Positions 36,991-47,302 of a stretch of DNA of 60,000 nt are shown here, piece by piece. Numbering within the stretch: position 1 is the stretch's first letter; each line of letters opens with the position of its first letter. A program made the position numbers and the translations under genes. Source of the DNA: Hydractinia symbiolongicarpus (taxonomy: Eukaryota > Cnidaria > Hydrozoa > Anthoathecata > Hydractiniidae); assembly GCF_029227915.1 (NCBI RefSeq), contig NC_079875.1, positions 17,169,001-17,229,000 on the forward strand. The letters run 5' to 3'. A model generated the notes under the pieces. It had not been told where the DNA came from, made no database searches, and saw nothing but the letters and a program-made list of their open reading frames with translations.

Positions 36991-39900
36991 ATTTCTGTGT
37001 GTCGTTTCTAAATTGTAAAGAGCTGTTCATGTTGTTGGCTTCCGTGTAAAATTAATAAAATTTTTAAACTACAAACATGGTTTGTATATTTAGTAAACAA
37101 AGAATTAAATTTAAAATTTTTCGGTGATTGTATTTCAACGGCTGGCTCTTTCTTCCCTGCCACTGCAACTACACATTATGATTCTCAAAAACCTCAAAAT
37201 CTTAAAAAATTATAAGAAAATCCAGCGTGTTAAGATACAATTTTTGGAGACCTTGATATTTACATCTAGAGCAAATAAATCACCATAATGTCGAAACACA
37301 ACACAATCAAGTTTCTTTATTCCCAGTCAAAAATACATCCAAACAAAATTTTATCCTAAAAATAACAAAAAAAAGTCTTCTGTCTTCAATAAAAATAAAA
37401 GATGTCGCGAATAAAATGCACAACTATAACTTCAAAGAAAAAAAAATGCTATATACAGCTGCCAATAAAATAACGTAGTTAATTATAAAGACAACAGAGA
37501 AAACAGAGGAATAAAAATTTCATTCTTTATTGAGACATTCTGCTAAGAAAATTGAGGCTTGAGTCAAAAAGCAGTTTTTTTTTTTATAACGATACGATTA
37601 GCATTGCTTTGAGTTGTTCGCTTGCCAGAAAGTTGCTTCGTAGTGCGTATGGGCCAAAATAGACTGACTACACTTCCTTTAAAGTGCATCAGAGTTTTGA
37701 TTCGAACCTGCCACATTATGAGTACAAGCTGAATGCTGAAAAATGTATCAGAAAAAGTTATGCACTAAACATTTAAAACATTAGTTCTTGAATAGCATTT
37801 GGAAGGTTAGATTTTTACATTTTTTAAACTGACTTGAACAATAAATGTATAAGTTTGTTTTTTCAGTTTAGATTTAATGTGCCAAAAAGAACGGAACCGA
37901 AGACAAAGTCGATTATTATTATGTCCTTTGTCCTAAAGTGACTATTCAAATCGATGCTTATTAAAATCTACGCGACATTAACGCTCTGAAAACATTTACC
38001 TGTTTTTTTATAGAGACATCCTTTTTTTTCTTTTTCGAGATGACGTGTACTTGAGAAACAATGCGACATTGATGTCGATGGTGAGGATGTTTTGTGTTCC
38101 ACACAGGCAATTATCGCAATTAAAAAGATAATAGCTTGTCACAAACATAATTAACTTTTGTGAAAGTAGTGTTTTGAAATTTAGATGTGAATTTCTTTGT
38201 TTACAATTTCTCTTGTGCTGATCCTTCTTGGACACAAGATCTTCCGCGGGATATCTTTCTATGCTTGCTTAGAGAATTCAATAGATTAGTTCATAATCGA
38301 AATTGTAGGGAAATCTAGGAAGTCTGGTAAAGTTTGGAGTGATACTTTGATGCCAAAATTTATGAAATTTTTGGTCAATAACAATGCCGAACGAGAAGGT
38401 TTTTATTTCTATTTTTCTAGGTGTCCTAGCAAAAGTAGTTTTGTCACAATGTAAAAACGCATCTAATTAATGCTAGCAACATGGTGGATTTTTTCCCACA
38501 CTTTCGCATAGAAAAAACACAGGATTCTTATAGTACACATCATAAATATGCTTAGGTGATTTTGAGAAGGACCTTTGATTGTAGGCATTTTTTTACAAGA
38601 AACCTAAAGGATCCGACCAGATGACGAGTTGGATGTTGAATAAAATACAACTCGCTGATACTCTCCACCTTCAAAGATGCTGCCAATGGTCTTTTTGGCT
38701 ACATAATCCAAAATAAGAAATGTTATTTTCCGTCAGGAGGAGTGCTTTCTCAATTTTTTCTGTCACCCTAGGAAATATATTCTACACGTCGTTACTTGTT
38801 GCTCCTACTCTACTGAAATGACAGTCCGAATATTTCGGACATATTTTAATTCCGGACGATATTTAAATGCGATGCATTTCTCATCAGAAAGTTTTTAATA
38901 GCCGGTTTTTCTATTTTTTTAAAAAACCGGCGTTCTCAACAGGGATGTTATGAAAACATGAAGCTGACGTCACTTGGATAAGAAACATGTTATTCAGTTG
39001 CTGGATAAAACAAAACAATAAAAGAGTTAGAGACATAAAAATTAAAAAAAAAATAAAAATAAAAACTTGGTCCAAAATTCTAACGGGATATTTATTGATT
39101 TCTTTTACTCGTCACACTTTATAACTAGTCTCGAGTTCTTATAATCTTCGCGCGACAACTTTAAAAGACTCCAGGTATTCTGTTTATTTTTAGAATAAGT
39201 ACTTCTGTTGTTGGGAACAAGCTATTTAAGACAATGAATGACAGACAAACCTTCATGTCACGTGCATTATAAGATGAAATATTTTCTAGTTTACTTTCAA
39301 ATTTAATAAGCTAGAAAGGAGAGTGAAAAAACACAGTTTGCACATGGATAACAATACTGGTAGTGTTCAACTCACCATTATAGTTACTAAAGAAACTAAT
39401 TCATAGTCAATGATGGCTCAGGAATGACAAAGCACCATTGGAACTGTGTGTAGAACAAGTATTTTTGTCAATCGTGTTTTCCCCATCAAAGAAATGAGGA
39501 ACAAACAACTCGTTTTCACACCGGAATATCAGGACAACTACGTATACTGATATCTAGTTGTACTTCTGCATCAAATGGTTTATAGTAATCGAATTCCAAC
39601 AAGATTAGTAACATTGAACTACGGAGAAGGAAAAGTTCTAAGATGGCTGGAAGTTCTGCGTCTGATAAAAGAGATGCTACCTTTTCGTTGATGTACTTTA
39701 ATGGGATAAATTTTCGCGGGGATTTAATTTCGCAGTTGAGCTCATCTGCGAAGTTGTACAATTTCGCGGACACTTATTTTCGCGGATGAGGGTTATTTTA
39801 ATTATTCGCGGGGACTTAATTTTGTGGACGAGGTCTTAATAGCAATTTATGAAAAAGGGTTTGTCAAAAGAGTTCGGGGCCGAATGGCTCTGTCTCATCG

Positions 39901-40046
39901 ACCCTCGTTACACCGGTCATTTCTACACCGACCAAGACAAAGTGTAATTTTGCATTTTAGTTCAAAGCTCTTTCAATACAACTATAACGTCCAATAAAAT
40001 AAAAACATCATTTTCATCTCCAGAGATTGGTTCATATTCTACTTCT
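36991..40046. other. Non-coding, with a TTCGCGG-rich patch
   Basis: No gene is supported. Between 39712 and 39832 the motifs TTCGCGGGGATTTAATTTCGC, TTCGCGGACACTTATTTTCGCGG and TTCGCGGGGACTTAATTTTG recur, which looks like the terminus of a transposon whose other end I cannot see. The minus-strand ORF at 39516-39773 crosses this patch and is probably incidental. Confidence 0.4.
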
Positions 40047-40565
40047 TCATTTATCCACTACTATCTCACTTCGTGGGGTGTAAGCAACTTTTAATTGTTC
40101 ATCCGTAAGGCTGGGAAGAGAACTTAAATGCGGTTGATCATCTGCATTAGAACCTGGGAGCAGAGGATCGATATCCTGGAAATGTAAAGTGATTGGAGAC
40201 CTTTTATACCAGATTCAGGCGCTTCAGTATTACCTGCTAATTTCCAGGCGTTTTTCCACCTTCTTTCTTCATAAATCCACCATCCAATGAGCTTCAGGCG
40301 GATAAGTTGCAATGGGACGGTGATGTCTTGCAACGATTTAACTTCATCTGGTTGCAGACCAATCTGAGCAGTATATCAATTCGTAAACTTTCTATGCGCG
40401 TGCATCTTTGTTTAACCGTTTACGGTCAAATCCGGAGGTTGGAATAAGTGTGTCATATTAGCAGGAACGCAGACGAATTCAATATTTTCTTTCACATACA
40501 GATCCAAGACTTCTTTCGTCACTTGTCCAGTAAAGACATCCATATTGATTAAGGCTTTTTTTAAG
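40047..40565 (-). pseudogene. Decayed pogo/Tigger-type DDE transposase (C-terminal part)
   Basis: The minus strand encodes the C-terminal half of a DDE_1-type transposase. A segment ALINMDVFTGQVTKEVLDLY is followed by FVCVPANMTHLFQPPDLTVN, matching the family pattern in which an aspartate-led strand precedes PANxTHxxQPxDxxxN. In the same frame, after stop codons at the NG and TN positions, it continues with EVKSLQDITVPLQLIR and KNAWKLAG. An acidic tail (DIDPLLPGSNADDQ) closes in another frame near 40047. In-frame stops and a frame change make it non-functional. The N-terminal DNA-binding region is not found. Confidence 0.7.
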
Positions 40566-40771
40566 AAAAATACAAAAACAAAATTATTAACGACAGAACT
40601 GATAGACATTTATAAATATCTTTAGATACACACTCGTATATAGACTTTTGTATAGTTAACATACTTCTTTACTATATTTGATATCTACTTTAATATTATT
40701 TCTGTCTTTCTTGTTGCTTAAAAACGGGACTTGGTGATAAGGCAACTCATGCCTTCTTTTTGCTCCAGCCA

Positions 40772-41632
40772 TTTTTGTAAATATTAAAAGAAATTAAAAC
40801 CTGTAACATTTATATAACGGCGAAGGGGTGCTGCATACAATAGATTGAATAATCGATTTTGGTATGCTGTGTTGTTAACTGTCTTGAGTTTGCAAGCGGG
40901 CAATACGGGTTTTCAGGCATTTAGCTTAGCGCTCTTAACGAAGGACCGATATGGAGCGGTATTGCCCGTCGTCAAGAAAAATGGTAGCTTAAAATGTAAA
41001 CAGGCGCGAAAAACAAGTCTTAAGAAGTATTGCAAATGATTATATATCTAACTCCCACAATATATTTATCGATAAAAACATTTTCATAGGATAGAAACAA
41101 TAAATGTCAAATGGTTTAAGAGATAAAATAACCAGATTTAGCCACATTCTGTCTGGATGCTTTTTCAGTATGTCTAGTTAACTAACAAGCTACATAGTCC
41201 ATAAAGAACGATGATCTGACATTCAGTTTTATCCAAAATATTAAATACAGGACCACGAAATTATAACATATACGTCTTCCCTCAATCTCAGACTCGTTCT
41301 TTAGCTTTTTGGTTACTCAATCAATATAAAACTTGTATAAATCCATGTTATTCTTGGCCAGTAATACCTAGTTAAAAAATTTACTTCAATATTCGCTGTA
41401 GTGGCACATTTAACTTTACACATTATTCTGTTTCGAACATCGTAATGTTTTGTTTACATGGATTCATTCTATAGGGACTTTCACATTCTGCATAGAGTGT
41501 TTGTATTTAAACAGGACTATTTCAAATTTTGACCTTGAGTGTGAACGAAAGTAGTACTAGTGAATTATATTATTATAAGAACACTAAACTGAAATTCTTA
41601 TTTCTCTTTTTTTGTAACTTTGACGGTTAACA
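40772..41632. other. No gene seen, one short hairpin
   Basis: An inverted repeat CGGGCAATAC (40897-40906) and GTATTGCCCG (40959-40968) could be a small foldback. Otherwise there is nothing I can support. Confidence 0.4.
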
Positions 41633-41773
41633 AATACAATAATAACCTATTACCCCGGACTGTACCGAAAATATCGTCCTCAGTCATTGTACCGACCTCG
41701 CAAGCTCGGTCTGCACTTAGACCTCGGGCGATATTTTGTGGTACAGTCCGGGGTAATCGGTTATTATTGTATT
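41633..41773. mobile_element. 141-bp foldback element
   Basis: Arms of about 45 bases (AATACAATAATAACC, then TACCCCGGACTGTACC, and AAAATATCG) at 41633-41676 recur inverted at 41729-41773 with few mismatches. The core contains its own small palindrome (CGACCTCGCAAGCTCGGTC). There is no coding content. It abuts the Helitron-like segment that follows. Confidence 0.7.
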
Positions 41774-42170
41774 ATTACAAACTGTACAGTGTGGAAATTT
41801 TATAATAACCTGTTTTATAACTTAGTAAAATATGTTGGATTTTTGTTAATGTTTAATACATTTTTTCCATGGTTTAATTCTGGCATGTGAAAGTAAGTAT
41901 ATAGTTTTACAAGATTTCGCTTTTTTACGTAACGGTATATAGAAGACTTCGATTTTGTTAGAAATTTTTTATTTTTTTTTATTTTTTATTTATTATTATT
42001 ATTATATTTTGCACATGCTCATAATCTTAGACGTTCTGTTTCAGTGGATATAAATATAGAAGAATGCAGATTGTGAGTTTTAAAACTTCAAATTACTCTG
42101 TTGATGTTTTCGTTTGGTGTCCCGTACACGAATTCAACGAAACATTCAGTGGATTCTCCCACGGGTAAAA
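41766..42170 (+). mobile_element. Helitron 3' segment related to 21410-21789
   Basis: The sequence follows the last 380 bases of the 1.94-kb Helitron: ATTACAAACTGTAC, TTCTGGCATG, GACGTTCTGTTTCAG, ATAAATATAGAA, and a decayed hairpin CAGTGGATTCTCCCACGGG. The terminal CTAG has mutated (GTAAAATAAG). The 5' part is missing or replaced. Confidence 0.6.
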
Positions 42171-42331
42171 TAAGTAATATTATTAATTTACTACATATAT
42201 TTTCATAATGTGAAGCAAGTATCAGTGAAACTAAAGGAACTTCGAGATTTGGATGATTTACTAGCTATATTTGCTATAAGATTTGCATGATTTACTATAT
42301 CAAAACAAACGAAGCAACGAAATATTTAAAA

Positions 42332-42464
42332 CTAGTCGTTACCCGTGGAAAAATCCACGGGTTCGCCCGTCCTTGTTATACTGCATTGCGCGCGTCTCGC
42401 TACTAGCGCAGATAAGCTACCATTTTGCGTGACGGACAGACGTATACGGATATTTTAATATAGA
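42332..42464 (-). mobile_element. Short non-autonomous Helitron, copy 4
   Basis: On the minus strand it starts TCTATATTAAAATATCCG after host A. It ends with the perfect hairpin CCCGTGGATTTTTCCACGGG and CTAG before host T. The body has the family CGTCTGTCCGTCACGCAAAATGG-like and GCGAGACGCGCGCAATGC motifs. Confidence 0.75.
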
Positions 42465-43393
42465 TATTAGCTCGAGGTTTCGTTATCATATTCTTATTGA
42501 TTTTTTTAAGCATTGGTTACCATTGATTAGTTTTGGTGAGTTCTTCCGTGTTTTCGTTACGGGATACATTAATTAGGCTATATTTTCTTTTTTTGCACTA
42601 TTATGTATGAAATCGGGTTCCTGTGATTCTGTAGACGTGCATCCTTACTGAAGAAATAGTTTCGATTTCTTTTATTTTAGCCCTTGTAAGTTAAGAACGC
42701 TTTCCTAGAATGGAAGTATAGAAAATGAAACTTCAATTTTTTCAAGCTTCTCGCTTTCAGATTCTTCTTATCTTTCCTGACTGCTACCGGCCATTTCAAA
42801 ATAAATGTGCATTCTTCTTTTACAAAACAAATGTTTATAACTACAAGAGATGCAGTTCCAAGAGAACCTCCAATTCTTTGGAAAAACAATAAGATCTCCA
42901 TCTTTTTATTTTATGTTTTTGACTACTTTTTGTAATGCATCTAAACTGAATAAGTAGACATTTCTTTCTTCTTTGATTTAATAAAAGCAAACATAAAGTC
43001 AAATTAGTTCCTGGTTTAAACATTTTGTAAACACATTGATTAAAACAATAGGTGCTAATTTTGATAGACAAAAAAAACCCAGTTGGATATCAAAATTTTC
43101 CTGGTAATGCATGTGAAGTTAAATTAGTTAAGTTTCACTAGTCATTTTTGCTCTGAAATATCATTGGTGAATTATAAATTGCTAAAACATAACTGTTTTA
43201 AGTCTTCAAGTCCATAACAATCGCTTTTGTGGAGTTTAAAAACACACGAAGAAAAATTGGCCAACTTCAAGAATACTTGCTTTCCATCGCCAGTTAAAAG
43301 GTACAAAGAAGACACCACGTAAATATCACAATATGGTCCACGAGTTAAACTCATTAAATACTTTACTGTTAAAACACTTTACTGTTAAAATTT
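42465..43393. other. Unassigned, several minus-strand ORFs
   Basis: Three ATG-led minus-strand ORFs (42677-42901, 42841-43071, 43172-43354) have reasonably balanced codons but no domain I recognise and no compatible splice sites. I leave them uncalled. A host exon here cannot be excluded. Confidence 0.3.
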
Positions 43394-44153
43394 TTGCGGC
43401 ACCTGGAGTGGAATAGAACAAATATGTTGTTTGTTGATCTGAGTATTTCTGATCTTTTTGTTAAGCTGGTTTCTGTTGCATTATATGCTTTTATTGTGAT
43501 AGTAAATTCTGACAGTACATATTTAGCTACAGTTGCCGCTGGTTTTTCATCATTTCTCTTCAGTTATCATGGTTAATGACAATAGTGATATCAATTGAAA
43601 GATGTTTGGTTGTTACAAACCCAAACGCACGTTATAAAGGAGGAAGAATGCTTTTAACATTTTTAGTTTCCTTGGTTTTTTTGTGCTCGTTATAATTGCA
43701 TTCTGAAATGGCACAAACTCTTACTTAACTCAGCCAGAAGAATTTTCCACTGAAATAAAAGGAAGAGCTTTTCGAGAAAATCTTAAGGTATCCTGGAAGA
43801 TACATGAATTCACGGGAGTTGCTGGGAAGCTGTTATTTTTCATAGCTGCTGCCATTTTGCAATTATATTGTATTTCATTCGAAAAAAGTATAATTCAATA
43901 CGAGGTAGTCGACAGTCTAGCTTAAACTACAGCGATCATTTGTCAAAAACAATTGCAATTAATTTCTTATGTTTACTTATCTGTTATCTTCCTACATTGA
44001 TATTGTAAAGCCTGTGCTTAACTGGAATTGGCAAGGTCGACAGTCAGAGTGTATACCAAATACAAATCTGCTCTCTTTTGATGTACTCAAATAGATTTTT
44101 AAACGCGATTATTTTACTGCGTAGAAGTACAAAGATCAGACAAGTTCGTAGAT
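43394..44153 (+). pseudogene. Decayed rhodopsin-class GPCR
   Basis: Pieces of a class A receptor appear in order but in different frames. TM2 to early TM3 is NMLFVDLSISDLF (compare the family NxLxxLAxSDL) at 43415-43570. The TM3 end and second loop, SIERCLVVTNP, fall in the DRY position at about 43590-43625. The TM5 region GKLLFFIAAAILQLYCISF is at about 43824-43882, a TM6 region with CYLP in place of CWxP is near 43970-44000, and a TM7 end NRFLNAIILLRR (compare NPxxY) is near 44090-44130. At least three frame changes and several stops interrupt it, and TM1 is not found. A single-exon receptor relic is the simplest reading. No ligand can be inferred. Confidence 0.65.
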
Positions 44154-44285
44154 AAGGTCAAACAGATTGTAATAAATATTAGTTTGAAGTATCAATACTA
44201 AACAATGGATGATTTAATTTGTACTAACTTCATCGCAACAAACTATGTTAAAAGATATTGCATTTATTAACTAATTTTACACTAG

Positions 44286-44322
44286 CACCAGTTTCTGTTT
44301 GGCTCGCATACAGAAACTGGTG
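44286..44322. repeat. 13-bp perfect hairpin
   Basis: CACCAGTTTCTGT and ACAGAAACTGGTG flank an 11-base loop. There is no downstream T tract or gene to make it a terminator, so its role is unknown. Confidence 0.7.
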
Positions 44323-44860
44323 AAATAAACTGTGTTTGTTAATATAAGACATATAACTGAAATATGCATCAAAATAACTTTTCTTTTATCACTCTAATAA
44401 TTTTTGCATTATATTTATACCAACTTGACGTCTAGAGCTGTAATCTTCTTAATCTCTGTGTTAAACGAAACACGATGTCTTGTAAATCCTATCGTGTTTG
44501 CATATTTATGTTAAAACGCGTTTTTTTGCTTTCTGACCATTTTATTCTATCTTTTGTTATACATTAAGGACATCTTACTATAAAATAAACCGTTGCAACA
44601 CATTCTCTGGCATAAGGAGGCTTTAGAATGGATTACACAATTCTAGTTATTCTCAATTACTTTTAATTAGGGCAAGACCATTTTTGTCGAATCCTTGTAA
44701 CATTTCAGCAAGATGTTGGTAAACTTAAAAATGTTATTAGAACTTTTGACAGTATAAAACATATTGACACAAATTTACTTGCCATAAGTACATATATAAT
44801 TATTTTAATAAACACACAACAAGTTGTGAGAATTTTTCATATTCCCTACTCCAATTTCAC

Positions 44861-44884
44861 GGGGTGGGAAGCAATGGGGGAGGG
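44861..44884 (+). other. G-quadruplex motif
   Basis: GGGG, GGG, GGGGG and GGG runs separated by 1, 7 and 1 bases satisfy the usual G4 pattern in an otherwise AT-rich region. Confidence 0.55.
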
Positions 44885-45566
44885 TGGTATTTGGGGTGGA
44901 TTCCACCACTAACTTAATTCTTTATTACGACTCCTAAACACACTGCCCACAATAGGGCTGAAAATGGGTTTCTTTTATTATTTTTCAATTTGGTAACTTT
45001 TATAAATTTTTAAAACCCAATCATGTCAATTGCAATGGCAACCGTGTTCCTAAATGTTAACTAATCCCATATTTTAATTAATCCAATCGAGTTGTAAATA
45101 GTCAGCGACAAAACATGTGCTGCTTGAAAATTGATGAAGTCATAGCAAAATTAATTCAATCCACAATTTAGTCAAAAAAGATAAATAGAGTAAATGTTGA
45201 GAAACATAAATTTAGTGCCTAACTTACGTCATGAAAAACACTCTCCAATTGTATGGAAATGTTGTTAAATGTGAATCAATTATCTTTGTAGGATATTGAA
45301 ATATGTATTGAATTGAAATCAGTTTTACTTACAGAATAGTTGTTTCACGCAAAAAGTTAAGCAAAAAAGTTTGCAAATAATCCTAAAGCTGAAATTCTAA
45401 GCTTTTTTTTACAAGTTAGAGCATACGTGACTGATCATATGAAGAAGCACAGGTGCAAAAAGGTCGGCCAACGGCAAAAATAATGTGTGGATATAAATGA
45501 TTATTTCAAAATAACAAGTTCCCCTTCCAGAAAGTAATTTGTAAACGAGAAATAAACTTGTGTGTG

Positions 45567-45634
45567 CTTTCGTTGTAATGTATCCAATTATGATAACATA
45601 TATGTTATCATAACTGGATACATTGTAACGAAAG
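45567..45634. repeat. 68-bp near-perfect palindrome without a loop
   Basis: Two 34-base arms meet at CATA^TATG and differ at only three positions. The outer ends are CTTTCGTT and AACGAAAG. It could extrude as a cruciform or be a minimal foldback transposon. Confidence 0.8.
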
Positions 45635-47302
45635 AACATGCTCTACACTTTTGTAAACAAAAAAAAGGAAGGTATATAATTATAATCATATTCCAACATA
45701 TTGGAAATTCGGTATATTTACATTTACAACTGAGCACTTTTAAAATTTGAAAAGTAATTGCTTTAACAACAAACTTTTCATTCGGAAATTAACCAACCAA
45801 AGAATAAATGCAATTGTTTATCAAAACCAATCATAATCGCAGATTTCAATTTACGAATAATTTATTCGCTGTCAAAGATTAAAACTAACTTTCTATACAG
45901 ACACCTGCCAGAACCACGCTGTTTGTTTCAATAGAATCTCAAAGAGTTGCTTCTCCTTACAGAATGTATTTAAAATATTAATAATCAGAATAAGTAACTG
46001 TTAATTTTCAAAATAACAATTACATAATAACTAATAATTAATTTAGATGAAAAAGTAAATATCTGAAAAAAATACCTGAAAAATATCTGAAAATTATTTT
46101 GAATTTTTGTAAGGTAAAATTATTGCTATCAATCGTCGTTTAAGGCATGAATTGTAATTGTCATGTGACCGACTTTATTCGTACTAAGTGTTTTTAACTA
46201 CTCAACTAAGGGAGGTTATCCAAACTCTTAAAATGTACTAATTGCAGTCACAAAAACATGACCATTTCCCCTATATTTCGGGGCCTTTGTGGACCCTGAT
46301 GTGGATTCTTCAGTAAACCAGCGCTATTTGAAACAACAACTAGCGCACAGTACCTAACGTACTCATTTGAAAAGGTAGCAGTGCATCAGTTGAATCTTTT
46401 TTACCACAAAAATAACCAGAAGAGTGTAATTGTTTCAATAAATTTTTAGTGAGAGGTTATAATTACAGAGTTTTGTTATGTTTTTTGCTATAAATGCAGT
46501 ATAATCAAGCCAAATCTACGCTTTTCTGTGTTATCTTCATCTACTAGCTAAAAGTAGTATACACAAGCAAGTGTTTGTAAATGGGACAACCTTCCAAAAG
46601 ATTTTCTGACTTTTTTTGTTTCTATTTTTAATGTAGCAGGATTAGCTCTACCTTCGAGTGTCAATGTTACAGCAGTCTCGACAGAATTTTTAATGTTTAG
46701 GTGTGGTTAGATTACACTCGCAGCTATTTTTGATCACGATTAGTTTTAGAACTTCCAGTAAAAGCTTTTCTTTAAAGGCATTACGCCCCTAAGAACGTAA
46801 CACATCTTACTGTAATAAGCGTTCACCCTGTTTTCGCTCTTTGTTAATTATTTTACTTTTAATAAAAATTGTGGTATACAAATTAATGAATGCTGGTTGA
46901 CTATTTTTTTATTCATTTAAACCGATAAACTGCAAAATAAAAAATTGGTGGTGGCGTGTTAGCTAGCTGCATGAAGGTGACGTCAGGCAGGACCGGACAT
47001 ATTCTGTAATTTTCATAAGATTAAATTTTGATTTATTTTTTGTTGATATCGTCATTGAAAATTCAAAATATCTCTTAGCAGATTATTAATGCTTATACAT
47101 GACTGCGGTGGCAACAAGTATAGTGGACTTTGCGAGATATATATTTACTAACGAAAAACGTCCGAGCAACGTATACAAGCATTAAATCCTGAATTGAATT
47201 GTAACTAAATATTAAAAGGCTAAATTCATTATTTTCAATATACATTTATCAATACGTTTTTTTTTTCACTCTCATTTCATTGGAACCTTTGAAAATGAAA
47301 AC

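Larger units (their letters stand above)
44154..47302. other. Non-coding, with hairpins and a G-quadruplex motif
   Basis: No gene is supported. Notable structures are the hairpin at 44286-44322, the G-rich motif at 44861-44884 and the 68-bp palindrome at 45567-45634, listed separately. Confidence 0.45.

Noticed and set aside
40733-40771. ATG-led minus-strand start MAGAKRRHELPYH as exon 1 of the Tigger transposase
   Set aside because: It stops after 39 codons and does not resemble the HTH region expected at the N-terminus of this family.
42677-43354. Three minus-strand ORFs as exons of one gene
   Set aside because: They overlap in different frames and lack compatible donor and acceptor phases.
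44286-44322. Hairpin as a transcription terminator
   Set aside because: No gene ends nearby, and intrinsic terminators are not expected in a nuclear eukaryotic genome.
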